Shown: positions 12,175-23,900 of the stretch, one piece after another
How positions within the stretch are numbered: position 1 is the stretch's first letter
How the letters are laid out: each line of letters opens with the position of its first letter
Notes under the pieces: generated by a model
The model's input: only the letters and a program-made list of their open reading frames with translations
Databases searched by the model: none
What the model was told of the DNA's origin: nothing
DNA from: Caprimulgus europaeus
Taxonomy: Eukaryota; Chordata; Aves; Caprimulgiformes; Caprimulgidae
Assembly (NCBI GenBank): GCA_907165065.1
Contig: OU015528.1
Span: forward strand, 25,812,015-25,876,014
Length of the DNA stretch: 64,000 nt
Direction: 5' to 3'
Made by a program: the position numbers and the translations under genes

Positions 12175-14808
12175 AGAACCCACTCAGGCGAAAGAACTGA
12201 GAACAAGGAAAGGATTTTAATCCCGGCAGGGTGGATATTTTTGTATTTGAATAAAATTAGGTATTTATAGCATTTACTGACACAGTTTTTATCTACTGTA
12301 ATTTGAACCAGTGTTCAAACCATTTTTTCCTGAGTCAACAGAAAGGAATTTTTGGAGAGCTAGAGGACAAGGTAACTTTCTGAAATCTAACCTGGATTCT
12401 GCAAAAGAGCAGGAGGAGGAATCTTAAGTCTGCAGTGGTGCCTGTAATGTCAGAGAGAGAACACAGGTTTACTCTTAACAGTTTCATCTATCAATACATA
12501 TGAACACAGTTATTATCACCATGAGTTACTGTATAATTACCGTTGTTCCCAACAGAGTTCCTGTTTCATTACTGTTTAATTATGTGCATTATTTCAGCCT
12601 AACTATGCAATTTAACTCATGTCACTTGGAAATAAATGTTCTAGGCAAGGCAGTGTCATAACACAAGCTTCATAGCCAGGGTATGGTTCCTAGAAATGTA
12701 TACAAAGTCAGTTGTTGATGTAGCCTACCACTGTCTTTTGGAGGAATCATATAGGCACAGTAGTTCATACCTTGCTCATTTAAGGTAGATGTCTGAAATA
12801 GTTGTGAATATCCTTTGTGTGACAGAGTCTGAAAGAAACTTTAGTGCCAACAGAAGTGGGAGGGTAAAGATGTTTACCCCTTGGATCCAACTACAGTAAG
12901 CATATGCATTTGTTGCCAGCATAAGAGCATTTTTCCAGGGAATATTTCTAAATAAATTGCAGTTCTGGGGATCACTGTTTAGCTCTTGTGTGGGTTTTGC
13001 TGAGCACTGTTTTCATGTAACACCCATTATTTTAGGGTCGTGGCAACTAATACAGGTTTGACCTGTTAAAGATTTCATCTGCTAAAAAAGAGGACAAATG
13101 TGAAGTGAAACAGCACCTGTAATTTCTGAAGCAAAAATACTCTCTTGTGATATTTCTTGCCATTTTCCTATACTATGAGTTTAACAAAACACCCTATGAA
13201 ACTCTCTTCTAAGGAAAACTCAGTACCTGAGGCCAATACAGAAAAACATCTTAGCATTATACTGAGGAGGCTGAGACAAGTGTAAGGCCCCAATAGCCGA
13301 GACATGTTCCTAGCCACCTCAAGGAGAGACATGAGACGCACATACTAAGACAGACATGTTAATCAGAGCAGCATTTATCTAAGCATACCTAGGGAATCAG
13401 ATATGTTTGTATATATGCTTTAAAGTTCAAAACTGCCTGTTTCTTGGTGTTGGAAGTGGGAAACAGTTTCAAAACAAGACCTAAAAGGTTTGGGCTTTGG
13501 AAAAAAGAGAACAATTTTGTAAAAATTTTTACCTGGAAAGAGCAAGAGTTTTGGTAAAAGGTAGAAGCTGCTATCAGAGTCATCAGTGTTTGGCCTGGGA
13601 AGCTGGAAAACAGTAGTATCAAGATTACATCTTGCAAAAAACTGACAATGCCTTATTAGCACGCAATGTGTTCTAGCATGCATGTTACTGAAGGGTTTTG
13701 ACGTTATGTATAAGCATATTTTATATTGAAATAGTAACAGAATTAATATATTGAAAAGAATGGATGATATCAGGATGTGCCTGAGATACAGCAATGTTCT
13801 GTGAGTGACAGGCTGGAAGTCTTGCTTTATACGAAGGTCGTAATTTAAACAGTGCTACAGCAGAACCAATCAAGAAGTATGAACAATATGTGATGGATGT
13901 AAAAGATGCATTTATATATTCATGGCAAGAAATCCATTAAACAAAATGGAAAAATTCACATTGCAAAAATGATGATGCATTGCCCTAAAGAAATAGATAA
14001 CAGCCACTTGCCAGAAACACAAGAGCTAGCAAAATATTCTTATTGAAAGTTTAAAAAGTTATGGAAGTAAAGTACTCTGAAAAATGATATCTAAAATCTT
14101 AGAATATTCAAGACAAGTTGGACATTTTTTTAGTTTGGTTTTAGTATATATGCAGGCAGAGTTTCTCCCATGGGGAAAAGAAGAAACTCAAAATTGACTT
14201 TGCAGTAATTATTATATTCAACATTTAAAAGGAAACTCATAAAAAATAACACTTTCTTTCCAGAGGATCGTGAATTGTATGTTTAAATTTTGAAAGGAAT
14301 TATTTACTAGACAAAATAAATGAATCTTGAAAGAGATTCATATACTTCAGTTTCACTGGAATTTTCTTTTGATAGACTTTGAAATCATTAATTGTAATGG
14401 GATATTTACTGAGATGAAGGAAGATAGAATCTGGACTTTCCTTATTTTATTGCAAACTATGTATTATTTTCCTATTTCTAATTATGTGATGTGCTTTCAG
14501 AGAGAGGATCTGGATCCAACCCAAAGCATAGTTTTGGTTTAGGAAGAGTCTAAAAGAAGATGTCCAGTATTAACATTTACCATAGTACTTCACTACCACT
14601 GGAGAATCTCAGTACTCTTAAACAGTGTTCTCTCTGAATAAAAGAGATCATTAATTTGATCCAGCAAATTTGATAATGCATTTAGTATTCAAAAGACTAT
14701 CCTATATTAACTCTTAAGTATACAGTTTAGACGGATAATATTGCAAGTTAAATATGAGATGGAGCCTTATGTCAGAATTATTCACTCCTTTTTTTTCTCT
14801 CTAATCAG

Positions 14809-14941
14809 GTATTTTTAGCTCTCTGAATGCTAATGTTGCAAGGCACAATTCCTTTAGACATAATCCCTGAACAGAAGATAACCATGTGGCTTTTCATCTA
14901 TCATCTTATTACAGCACCCTGTTTCATCTTCTGCCTGGCAG
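14809..14941 (+). CDS. CNTN1: CNTN1 coding exon 1: 5' leader end and signal peptide (CDS 14884-14941)
   Basis: This exon encodes the secretory signal peptide. Translation from the ATG at 14884 gives [19 protein letters not shown], a hydrophobic 19-residue leader ending in a small-residue cleavage site, before donor GTAAGA at 14942 (phase 1). A pyrimidine tract (about 14787-14806) precedes two candidate acceptors, AG at 14807-14808 and at 14817-14818, so the exon start could be 14809 or 14819. The start was chosen because it has A at -3 and lines up with the MKMWL start of mammalian CNTN1. Two more ATGs in the same frame (14827, 14833) follow a TGA at 14824 and would add 19 or 17 residues before the leader. 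They have weaker context. Confidence 0.88.
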
Positions 14942-17900
14942 GTAAGATGACCTCCCATGTTAATTCATTTAACTAACTGTTTTCAGCTTTATGCATTTCA
15001 AGGTCAATTATGCTGTTTGTATGGCTTTAATTTATTTCTGCAGATACAATGAATTGCTAAATATGAATAATGAAGCTGTAAGGAAGCATGCTTCCTACCA
15101 TGGAAGTCATAATTCAAATCTTGAAAAAATATAGATCTGGACTCTAAATTTGTCTATTATAATTCAGTATATAGAATTATTTCTTTCTCTTTATTATAAA
15201 AAATGTATCAACTATCTATTTGTGCACAGATGATCAACATGGTTAGAAGAATAGAAATATGCCTGCAAGAAGAAACCTTAAACACAAAATTCTGTAATAC
15301 AGATACCATCTAAAATGCATAAAATTCATAAAATCCTACCAGCACAATATAGTGGTAGTTTTCATAATATAGTGGGGAAGTGCTGCATATACCAACTTTA
15401 ATTTCAATTTACAAATGGAAAAACTTTTTATAAATAGAGATGGGGCCATAAATATTAAAACATTCAGGAGACATATTCCTATCATCTGAAATTACAGAGA
15501 TACTTGCAACTAACATTTTTGTTCAGTTCTAAGAGATGGAAGGAGCTTTTTGGAAAGTTAAAATTCAGGATTAAAATCTAGTTCTTATTCCAACTGTTCT
15601 GAACAACTTTGAGATTTTTAAAGCCTAATTCAGACATCCATAACAATTTAAATGAATGCTGGTTTTCAGTTGCTATGATGAATATTGCCAGCATAAGTAG
15701 ACCTCTTCTCAAGAAAAAACCCCAACATTTTGCTTATGTACATGCTACATAAACTAAGACCTGAGCATGCAAAAAGCAGAATAATTAATTGTGCATATGC
15801 AAAATACTGACTGAGGCTTGAGAAATTCAAATATAGTATACCAATGATTCAGTTTTTTTCAAGATAGGCTTTAGAACCTTCCCTACTTTGAGGGGAAAGT
15901 TACTTATAAAACCAGTTCTACTGCATTTCATTAAACATTCTTGTGTTTCTCTGTCTTCTTTATGTAATTAATGAGTCCTTAATTGAAATGAGCTGTTCAC
16001 AGTCTTGCTTAATCTGGTTTACCATTTCAGGCATCACCTCAATTTCACTCCTATGAGACCATATTGTTTTTATTATTGAGTCCAAAAATCTGATTAATAT
16101 TGTGATGAAAGCTCATTGCCTTTATGGAATTACTCCATAGCTCACAGGAACATTATTTTCATTATTTTATTCTATGAGGGGTTTGAACTCATTTCTTTAC
16201 TCTATAGCTGAGTTTTCTGGAGGGTGTACTAACACCTAATAAAAATAAAGGCCTTTAAAATATTGAGATCTCAAACTTACAATCTATTTTTATGTGTTTC
16301 AAGGCTCTTTTCTTTGTTAAGATATGAGGGTGGCACCAAAATGAAAAATTATAATTCATCACTTTAATTTAATAGTGGGCCTTTCCGTAAAAAAAGAGGC
16401 TGTCAACTACCATCAGTAATGTTACACATATGATTTCACTCTGGATGTGGTGACATCAGCTACATTAGACAAACAAGTGCTGGACACTGGTTGATAAAAA
16501 AGTGGAGTCAATCACTGAGAACAAATGTTCAGTTAATTTCTTGATGGGCAAGGCCAGATGATTAATGATATTACTTGTATATTATGCACATTGCAGTTGT
16601 GCCTAAAAGCCAGAAGTCTTGGCACCAGAATGCACCTCCTGGCAGGTGCCTTAGAATGGCATGGTAAGATTCTGCACTATGAGGGTCATGAGTAAGTGAC
16701 ATAAGAAGAACTTATAGATGAGTATGTTGATATTGCATGCAATTTGAGTATGCATTCATATGTTCATACCAATGTTTGTTTGATCTTTCACTTGACTGTA
16801 ATTGGCTACGTTAGGCTGTGATTCCTGTGAGAATAGGAGGCATTGGTGTGAAAGGTTTTGAATGTGGGCAGGTTCTTATAGTGCTGTTCTCAGTTCAAAT
16901 AAACTTCCTAACTTATTGCCTGGTATAGAATAAATCCACAACTTGCTTGTATTTTTCATCAACAGCCAAAGATAAGACCTGCCACCATCTCTAAAGACAT
17001 GACACCATCCTCCAATGTGGAAGATTTGTAGTCTTATACAGTCAGAGGGAGTCTGTTATTTCTGGTGTATTATTGCAAGTCTGAGAACACTCTGTGCTCT
17101 TGGACCAGCTCTGCTTTGCATAAATAATTAAATATCCATTTCAGTTGAGAGAAAGTTTGCTTCTGTCATCTAGGGATTAGATCACACTTCTGGTTTATAT
17201 AAAACTGATGTTGCAGTCTTTACTCTGTCCAAGCACTTGAATCTTACTGGAATGCTGGCAGTGTCAACAGTAATAGAGAATGTGGGAATCGGGGACGTTT
17301 TTTGAGTAAAGATCATGAGTTCTCTTTTCAATAACAAGACAGACTAAGGACCAGGGTGAAGAGACAAGTTAGCTGGAAGCAGATGTTGAAAGCAGAATGT
17401 TAAAAATGTTGCTTTATCACTTTTTAACAGAACATGGGGTTTCTTTGGAAGTATATTTAGCTCATCTTGTCTCTTGTGGTGTTGAACCTGCAGTTCTAAG
17501 TGGTTCTACCATGTAAATTGCCTTCAGGCAAACCAATCTGTGCTTCTGGAGCCACCAGTCATGGTTTTTGCAACCCATGGCTCCTAAACAGACCTACTAT
17601 ATCAACTGCTCTGGAGCCAGGAAACTGAGAGTTTCCAGTGTCAATGTCTCACTATATGGCCTGTCCCAAGTTCATTATATCAGCCCAGAAGTCTGAAAGT
17701 ATTGAGAATTCCTGCTTTTGATTGAGCTTTGAGAGCTTCCAGAATTACCTGCTAGAAGTATTTGGGAAACAATGAGCTAGGAAGCTGAAAACCTGAAAGC
17801 TGTGCTGACTTGAAATGGTCGTAATTTGGCCGGAATGGGTGATAATTATTATTACACTGAGTAAGCTAACAATTTTTTACCTGTTTTCACATAGATCTTT

Positions 17901-20900
17901 CTTCTGCTGCAGTAAATTTTAAAAGATTTTTTTTTCTTAAACTGAAAGACATATTTATTAGAAATTTGGAGTTTGCCTTGGAATAAAATCCCTGACTTTT
18001 AGCCACTTCTGCTTTGTGGTAATCAAAGGCAGAAGTTGAAAATTGTTACAATGACTGACCACTTCCCATCAGTGGGGAATGTGCACTTACTTGACTGAAG
18101 GGAAGCAAACATTACACGAATCGGTGCATCGGAAGTTTAGGCATCTTCTGCAATGAGACAGGAGCAATATTTATTTTCCAGGTAAGTTAGTGCTTGAAAG
18201 GTAGTCTTGCAGCTATAAATTGATGAAAAAGCCGTAAGTAATTTGGTCTTTCACTTATTGATAGAACAGACAGTTACAATAAGGGTTGCTTTTCAGAGTG
18301 CAGTTTGAGCAGGGCGAAGCAAATGAGAGCAGCATATCACTCCTCAGGGAACATTGTGGTGATTGTCAGTCCCCTGCCAAAAAAGTTATTTCACGCCTAT
18401 TACTGGTAATATTTTACTCTTCTCCTCTTTCCTCTGACATCTGGGCTCTCGCCAAAATACTTCTAAGTTACCTTTGACTTCCTGTTAAGTTCATATCCTA
18501 TTGCTCAGTCTGAATTTTAGACTTTTTCATCTGGCATATCCTGTGTGCATCAGTGAACCAAAGTGTATCTTTGCTTGGGGTAATAACCTTGCACCAAAAG
18601 AATTAAGAGTCTGTTTCAGCAATAGGCTTGCTTCATTTCTTCCTCCAAAAGACTAATTAAAAGCTGCAAGGGTCCTATATTTTATTACATTAAGCTAAAA
18701 GATGAATAAATATCAAAAACTGTCACTGTGTTCCTCTGAAATTTTGTTTCTAATCAAACTGTTCTATTCTTTACCTTGTAATTTCATAGTGCAGAGCCAG
18801 GTGGTATCTGAGTTTGGGTCAGATCAGGCTTCAGAAGGCGTCTTGTCACTCTAGCAACTATTTTGGTTTGTGCAAAATGAGCTGATAGTCCACTTTTAAG
18901 GAAAAATGTCAAAAGCACTTCTGCTATTTAGAATACATAATGCCTTGTTTGCAAAATTCACTAGGGCTGCAAGCTTCCGTGAAAGGTGGTAAAGCCAGAA
19001 AGCCAGTAATAGCCAGGGTTTCTGAGTGCAGGGCAGTTATTTTGATGTGTACATGAGGATGCAATTAGACAGCATGCTGAATTCCTGAGTACATCGCTGG
19101 AATTTCATATGCACTTGGAAGGCTTGTGTGGGGAGATCGTGCAGAGTAACTACTGCATTTTCCCTTCGCTCCTAATTGCTGAGCACTGGCTTTCCCACGA
19201 GATCAGCATGTTAGGCTCTTAAGTCACTTTTGAAGTAACACTTGTGTTTTTAAGGAAGAATCACCTAAATGATTTGAGTATCTGATAGGCAAATGTAGGT
19301 ATGTTTAAAAGTAATAGATAATTGGTTGACATTCCTTTTGGAAGTCTGAGAAGACAAGCAAACTGTACCCCGTCATTCTTAGACATAAGTAGAGAAACTC
19401 TGCCGAGGGTTGGAGCTTTTCATATTTGAAACTTTCTGTAAAGGTTAAACTACATAATTAACTACATGAAAATTCAAGGACTTCACTGGCATGATTGAAA
19501 TAGGAGTAATTCTTGTGCTTTTTTTTATTCTGGAAAAGTAGAGGCAGCCTTCCCAAAGGCAATCTAATTCTTTCATATAATATGAAGTGGGGCTGCTTGA
19601 GTGGTTACTTTTATGTTTGAGTGCTGACTGGTTCTGGAAGACTGATATCCCTTTAGTATCTTGCTGGGTTACACTGGTACCTCTTCTCCATCAGGATGAT
19701 GGAATTTTCTTTATAGACCACAAAATGCTATATCATGACTTTTATGAACATTAACATGTTACTGCTTCAGCACACAACCTTCCTATGAAACCCAAGTGCA
19801 ATTTTTCCCACTTGATTATGAGAGAAGGAAAAAAAAAAAATCCAACCCTCAAACATTAAATTGTATATACCTTGTATTTTCTCTGGAAAAGTAGGTTCAA
19901 AAATGCATGTTTTGAACTGAGGGCCAGTATCTACATTATTTAAAGCTTTTTACCGTAACATATGGCATGATTCACAGCTGCTTAAGAGAGATATGTATTT
20001 TCTTCTAAAATACCAAGTGGATGATTATACTTAATATATGTTTACCTTGTCTGCCATGTCCCTGCTTGGATCTTAGAAGACCATTTCATGGTACTGCAGT
20101 GTCTGACATTTGTAAATAAATAATCATAATGTGTTTTGTGGTCATAATGCTGAGAAACTTGGAATTGCCTTGCTTACCTTCCTGTGAGCCTGGTAAAGAT
20201 AGGTCATTCCCAGGCCATCTTGTTTCTGATCATGAGCTTCTCAGATACTAATAGGCCCTCATTTCTGTGATATACTGAAAAAAGTATGAGATCTAAGTTT
20301 AAATATCAAGTGATTTATAGGCTTGTGATGCTGATACAGAGCCTGATGACTTAGTGATACTTAAGATAATAAATGAGTCCATGGTTCTTCTGTTCAGCAT
20401 CCATTAGCATTCAAGGTTAATCTGGACATGTGCCATGTGAACAGATCTTTGTCCCTCACTCATATGAAAATATGTAACAGGATACAATAATGTTGGTTGG
20501 ATCAATACCGATGAGAGTGATACCAAATGACTGTCTCAAGCAGCCACCTTTGTCAATGTTAAATGCAGCCAGTTCTCACCTTGTCAGTGCTGATCCGGGA
20601 AATTCCTAGCTCTCTCAAGCTATCCAAGTATAGAACTGATAGAAAAAGGAGACCCTGATTGAAAGAGTCATTAAAAGTTGGTGGTGTTGGCGATGAGTCT
20701 TACTTTCTTAAATGAAGTACCACAGCACGAGTAAGATGCCTTACTTCAGCCACGATGTGCCAGCTGTCTGGGGTTACCATTTTCTCAGCTCCATTAAAAA
20801 ATAGTAAATTTCTGAACTCATGAGCTGTCTTCAACTTCACACATACCCATTTGTCATATCTAGTGTAATATTTAACATGAGCACTAAATTCTGCTTCATA

Positions 20901-23900
20901 AATGGATTTAGGAAAGCTCTCCAAACTTTACAGTCCCATGAAGGCCGATACCCAAAGAGACAGTAGTTTTATCCCCAGGAACTTCATAGATTAAACCTAC
21001 ACTTTGAGATTTATTATTTAGAGATGCAAATGCATTATCTATGCTGGCAGCAAATGATATATAGAGATATTGCATCAAAAAAAATGTTTGGAAAGTTTGG
21101 AAAAGGAAATGATTAGTTATCTGGTATTGTGGTATTTATATTCCTATATATATTGATGAAATCACTATTTCAATTCATTTCTGCATATGGTTCATGGAAA
21201 AAAAAAAATATTTCTGTGGCATCCACTAGAGAATGTTCAATTTTGGCTAGGAAGGAACAGGTACACTGTTATCTTTGGAGATGTGAAGGTGTGAGGACAA
21301 TAGTATCTCTTCATGCTTGACTTTCTCAGTGTTCTTTGGATGTCTGAGCCCTGCAGAACGAGAAGTAGAAAGTACAGTTGTACTTCTGGTGCTGCACTGG
21401 AGTGGAATAATAATTTCTTTAGGGCAAGGACTGTTTTCTTAGTGCTGCCTGACCATGCGCTCCCTGACCTTCCATAGGGGTTTCTAGATGCTGCTGCAAA
21501 ACAAGTAAAACCACATGTATTATAATAGGTCCTTCATCAGCTGGGGGAGTGAGCTGTGCCATCACTGTGCTCCCTCTCCCGAACCTTAAAACTTGAAGGA
21601 ATGGGACATAAATTGCCCTTGACATTCCTGTTGTTGCTAGTGATGATGCTACAGCTTCCTCAGAAGGTGCAGCTCCAGGAGGAGGCTTGGGTTCTGGGTT
21701 CAGGGCCAGGAGAAGGCTCAGCTGAGAGACTGCATGTCATGTTGCGCAGCTACGTCAGGTAAATCCAGACTCTCTTATGGGAAGATTAATAGTGTTTTAT
21801 TTTAACCATCTAAGGGTTAAGTATGAGATAAGGTTTCAGCTTTCTCTGTTGATGAAGACAGACTAGGATATCCAAATTACCTGCTGGAAATGCTTGTCTG
21901 GCCCCCTAAAGAAAGCACATATGACTAGTTTGGACAAAATCCTTAACTTTTAAAATTACATGAGATAAATCCCACACTTAAGAGTCTCACTTTGAATTTA
22001 CAGTACACAAGAGAGTAGACTTAGTGGAAAGAAAGAAGAAAGAAGGCATTACTATCCTTGCTATCCCTTAGTTTATTGAACTTATCTCCTCTGTGTCATC
22101 TCTTTAAGGTTGGAGATCCGGGAGTGCTGCAAGCCCAGCTTATTTACAAGAAAAGCCTTTTAAAGCATTTTATGTTCCATGATTTGATACATGTATTATA
22201 AAACAACCCCTAAAAACATATGTAATATGTGCAATCTTCATCTAAGAATGTGTAAGACAGAAGTAAACAATTAGGTTTTATTTAATTTTCCATACCGTAA
22301 AAAATAAACCCAGGAACTGCTGTTTTCTCCTACGAACTAAAAAATTCACTAGGTCTTTAATAAGCTACATATTTTTAACTTTCCTTTCTGGTTGTGCTCA
22401 TACACACAGCAGTTCCCATAATTATAAGCAACTTTAATTCATGACATTATGCTTAATCTATGAGTAAAACTGATTTTCAAAACAAATTAGATGCATGTAA
22501 GGAATTATGCCTTTCTTTCTAGTTGCTCTTCTTTGCTTCTTTGAGAGGCTTCTCCTCTCATTATATGAATTAGCTTTCAAAAATGAAGTTGTCTGACTAT
22601 TCTTGTCGCAGCATAACAGTGCTTTCTGGATCTACTCCTGTCCCTAAGGGAAACAGCAATTTATTTTTTTCACAAACTTGATCTGGGAAGGGAACTTACT
22701 TTTTATCTGTAATCAGTTTTCTGCTAGTGCTATAATCCGGTGTCTATCTGTGACCTTGGAATTTAGGAACAAGAAAAATATCTGTGTAAGGATTGATTTA
22801 TATATATACAATATTTTAATAATGACATAATTTATGCTTTTTAGTTATATAGATAGATTCTTCCTTCTCTCTTAGTTTTTATAAAACCTGGCTAATTTAG
22901 TCTAAAATGTTTTAAAACCAAAGGCAAGAATTCTAAGGGAATCAGTACAAAAGCATGACTTGATTATGGACATTCATCTGTTACATTGCCAGTTAAAGTC
23001 ATGATCTGTGAAGATTTAAGTGTAGCATTACAAGACATGTAGCAGATTTTTTTTATGGACAATACAGATAGTATTGCAAAATGTTAGAATTTTTCCATTT
23101 TAACCATTACTTTGGGAAATTTTTAAGCTAAAAAGATTGAATGGAAAGTGAACCTGGTAGCAGTCATGTACTACTTTGCTTTGCAGATGAGTTTGCTTAC
23201 AAGTGTCCATACTATTAGTTCAGTCTCAATAGACACCTGTGAGAATTAGACAGCTGTGTTGTCTAAAAATTTTATCTGAGCACACACCATCTTCTCACAT
23301 TCTGTACCTAGAGTGCACATTTGCTATTTTCACAGAAAAAAACAAACAAACAAAAAAAACCAACCAAAAAAAACCCAAAACAAAACAAAAAAAAGCAACA
23401 GTTACATCTTGGATTTGCTGAGCAGAATTTTCCCATAGTGTTCCATGATGTGCCCCTAGTTTTGTGTTTACAGACTCCAAACAGCAGTCTTCTATGCTTG
23501 GAGGAGATACAGGAGAAGGGAATGCAGACATGGCAGGCAGAGCCTGCAACCTGTACAGCATCAGCAAATGGAGGATAAAGATTTTTAAAAAATCATTTGT
23601 TGTCAAACCTGTTTGAGATTTATTCACCTTTAGGTGTTTGACTTTACAAACTTAAATTATTTTTGAGGCAGGGCTTTATTAAACTTTTATTTTGGAAGAG
23701 AGAGTGTAACATATACATACACCTAAGCTTGAAAAGAAGGACAGAAATGTTTTCTGGAAACAATATAATTCTCAGCTGTGATCTCTAGCATTAGTTTTTC
23801 TTTGTCTGATTCAGTTAAGGTTCTTTCCAAGTGTATAAAACAATTGGAGCTGATAAGATTGTAAGATAAGAAACACAATGTTTGGATACGTTTTGTTTGC

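Larger units (their letters stand above)
1..14808. other. Noncoding DNA upstream of the CNTN1 signal-peptide exon
   Basis: No coding exon could be supported here. Mammalian CNTN1 has noncoding 5' exons and a very long first intron, so this is most likely 5' intron, but noncoding exons cannot be recognised by eye. It contains the antisense CR1 tail (1583-1735), the LTR-like block (about 5100-5910), a CT-rich stretch with CCTCAT units (10540-10620) and the ATAGAT array (11994-12174), all listed separately. Short homopolymers occur at 4513-4529 (T17) and 8862-8876 (A-rich, followed by a G-rich run). The rest looks like unremarkable AT-rich sequence. Confidence 0.7.

Noticed and set aside
11900..12270. 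Four overlapping open frames on both strands with Tyr-Arg or Ile-Tyr repeats
   Set aside because: Products of the ATAGAT microsatellite, not proteins.
13389..13794. Minus-strand open frame of 124 codons
   Set aside because: Composition is that of translated AT-rich intron, with no motif, no repeat and no family resemblance.
17741..17780. CCAG followed by an AATTACCT-like start, tested as the missing CNTN1 mini-exon
   Set aside because: The translation (ELPARSIW) lacks the W-Y-R-R-Y pattern and no donor lies at 33 nt.
23335..23399. A-rich tract as a possible poly(A) tail of a retrocopy
   Set aside because: No transcript-like or coding sequence upstream and no target-site duplication; the frequent C interruptions fit simple low-complexity DNA.
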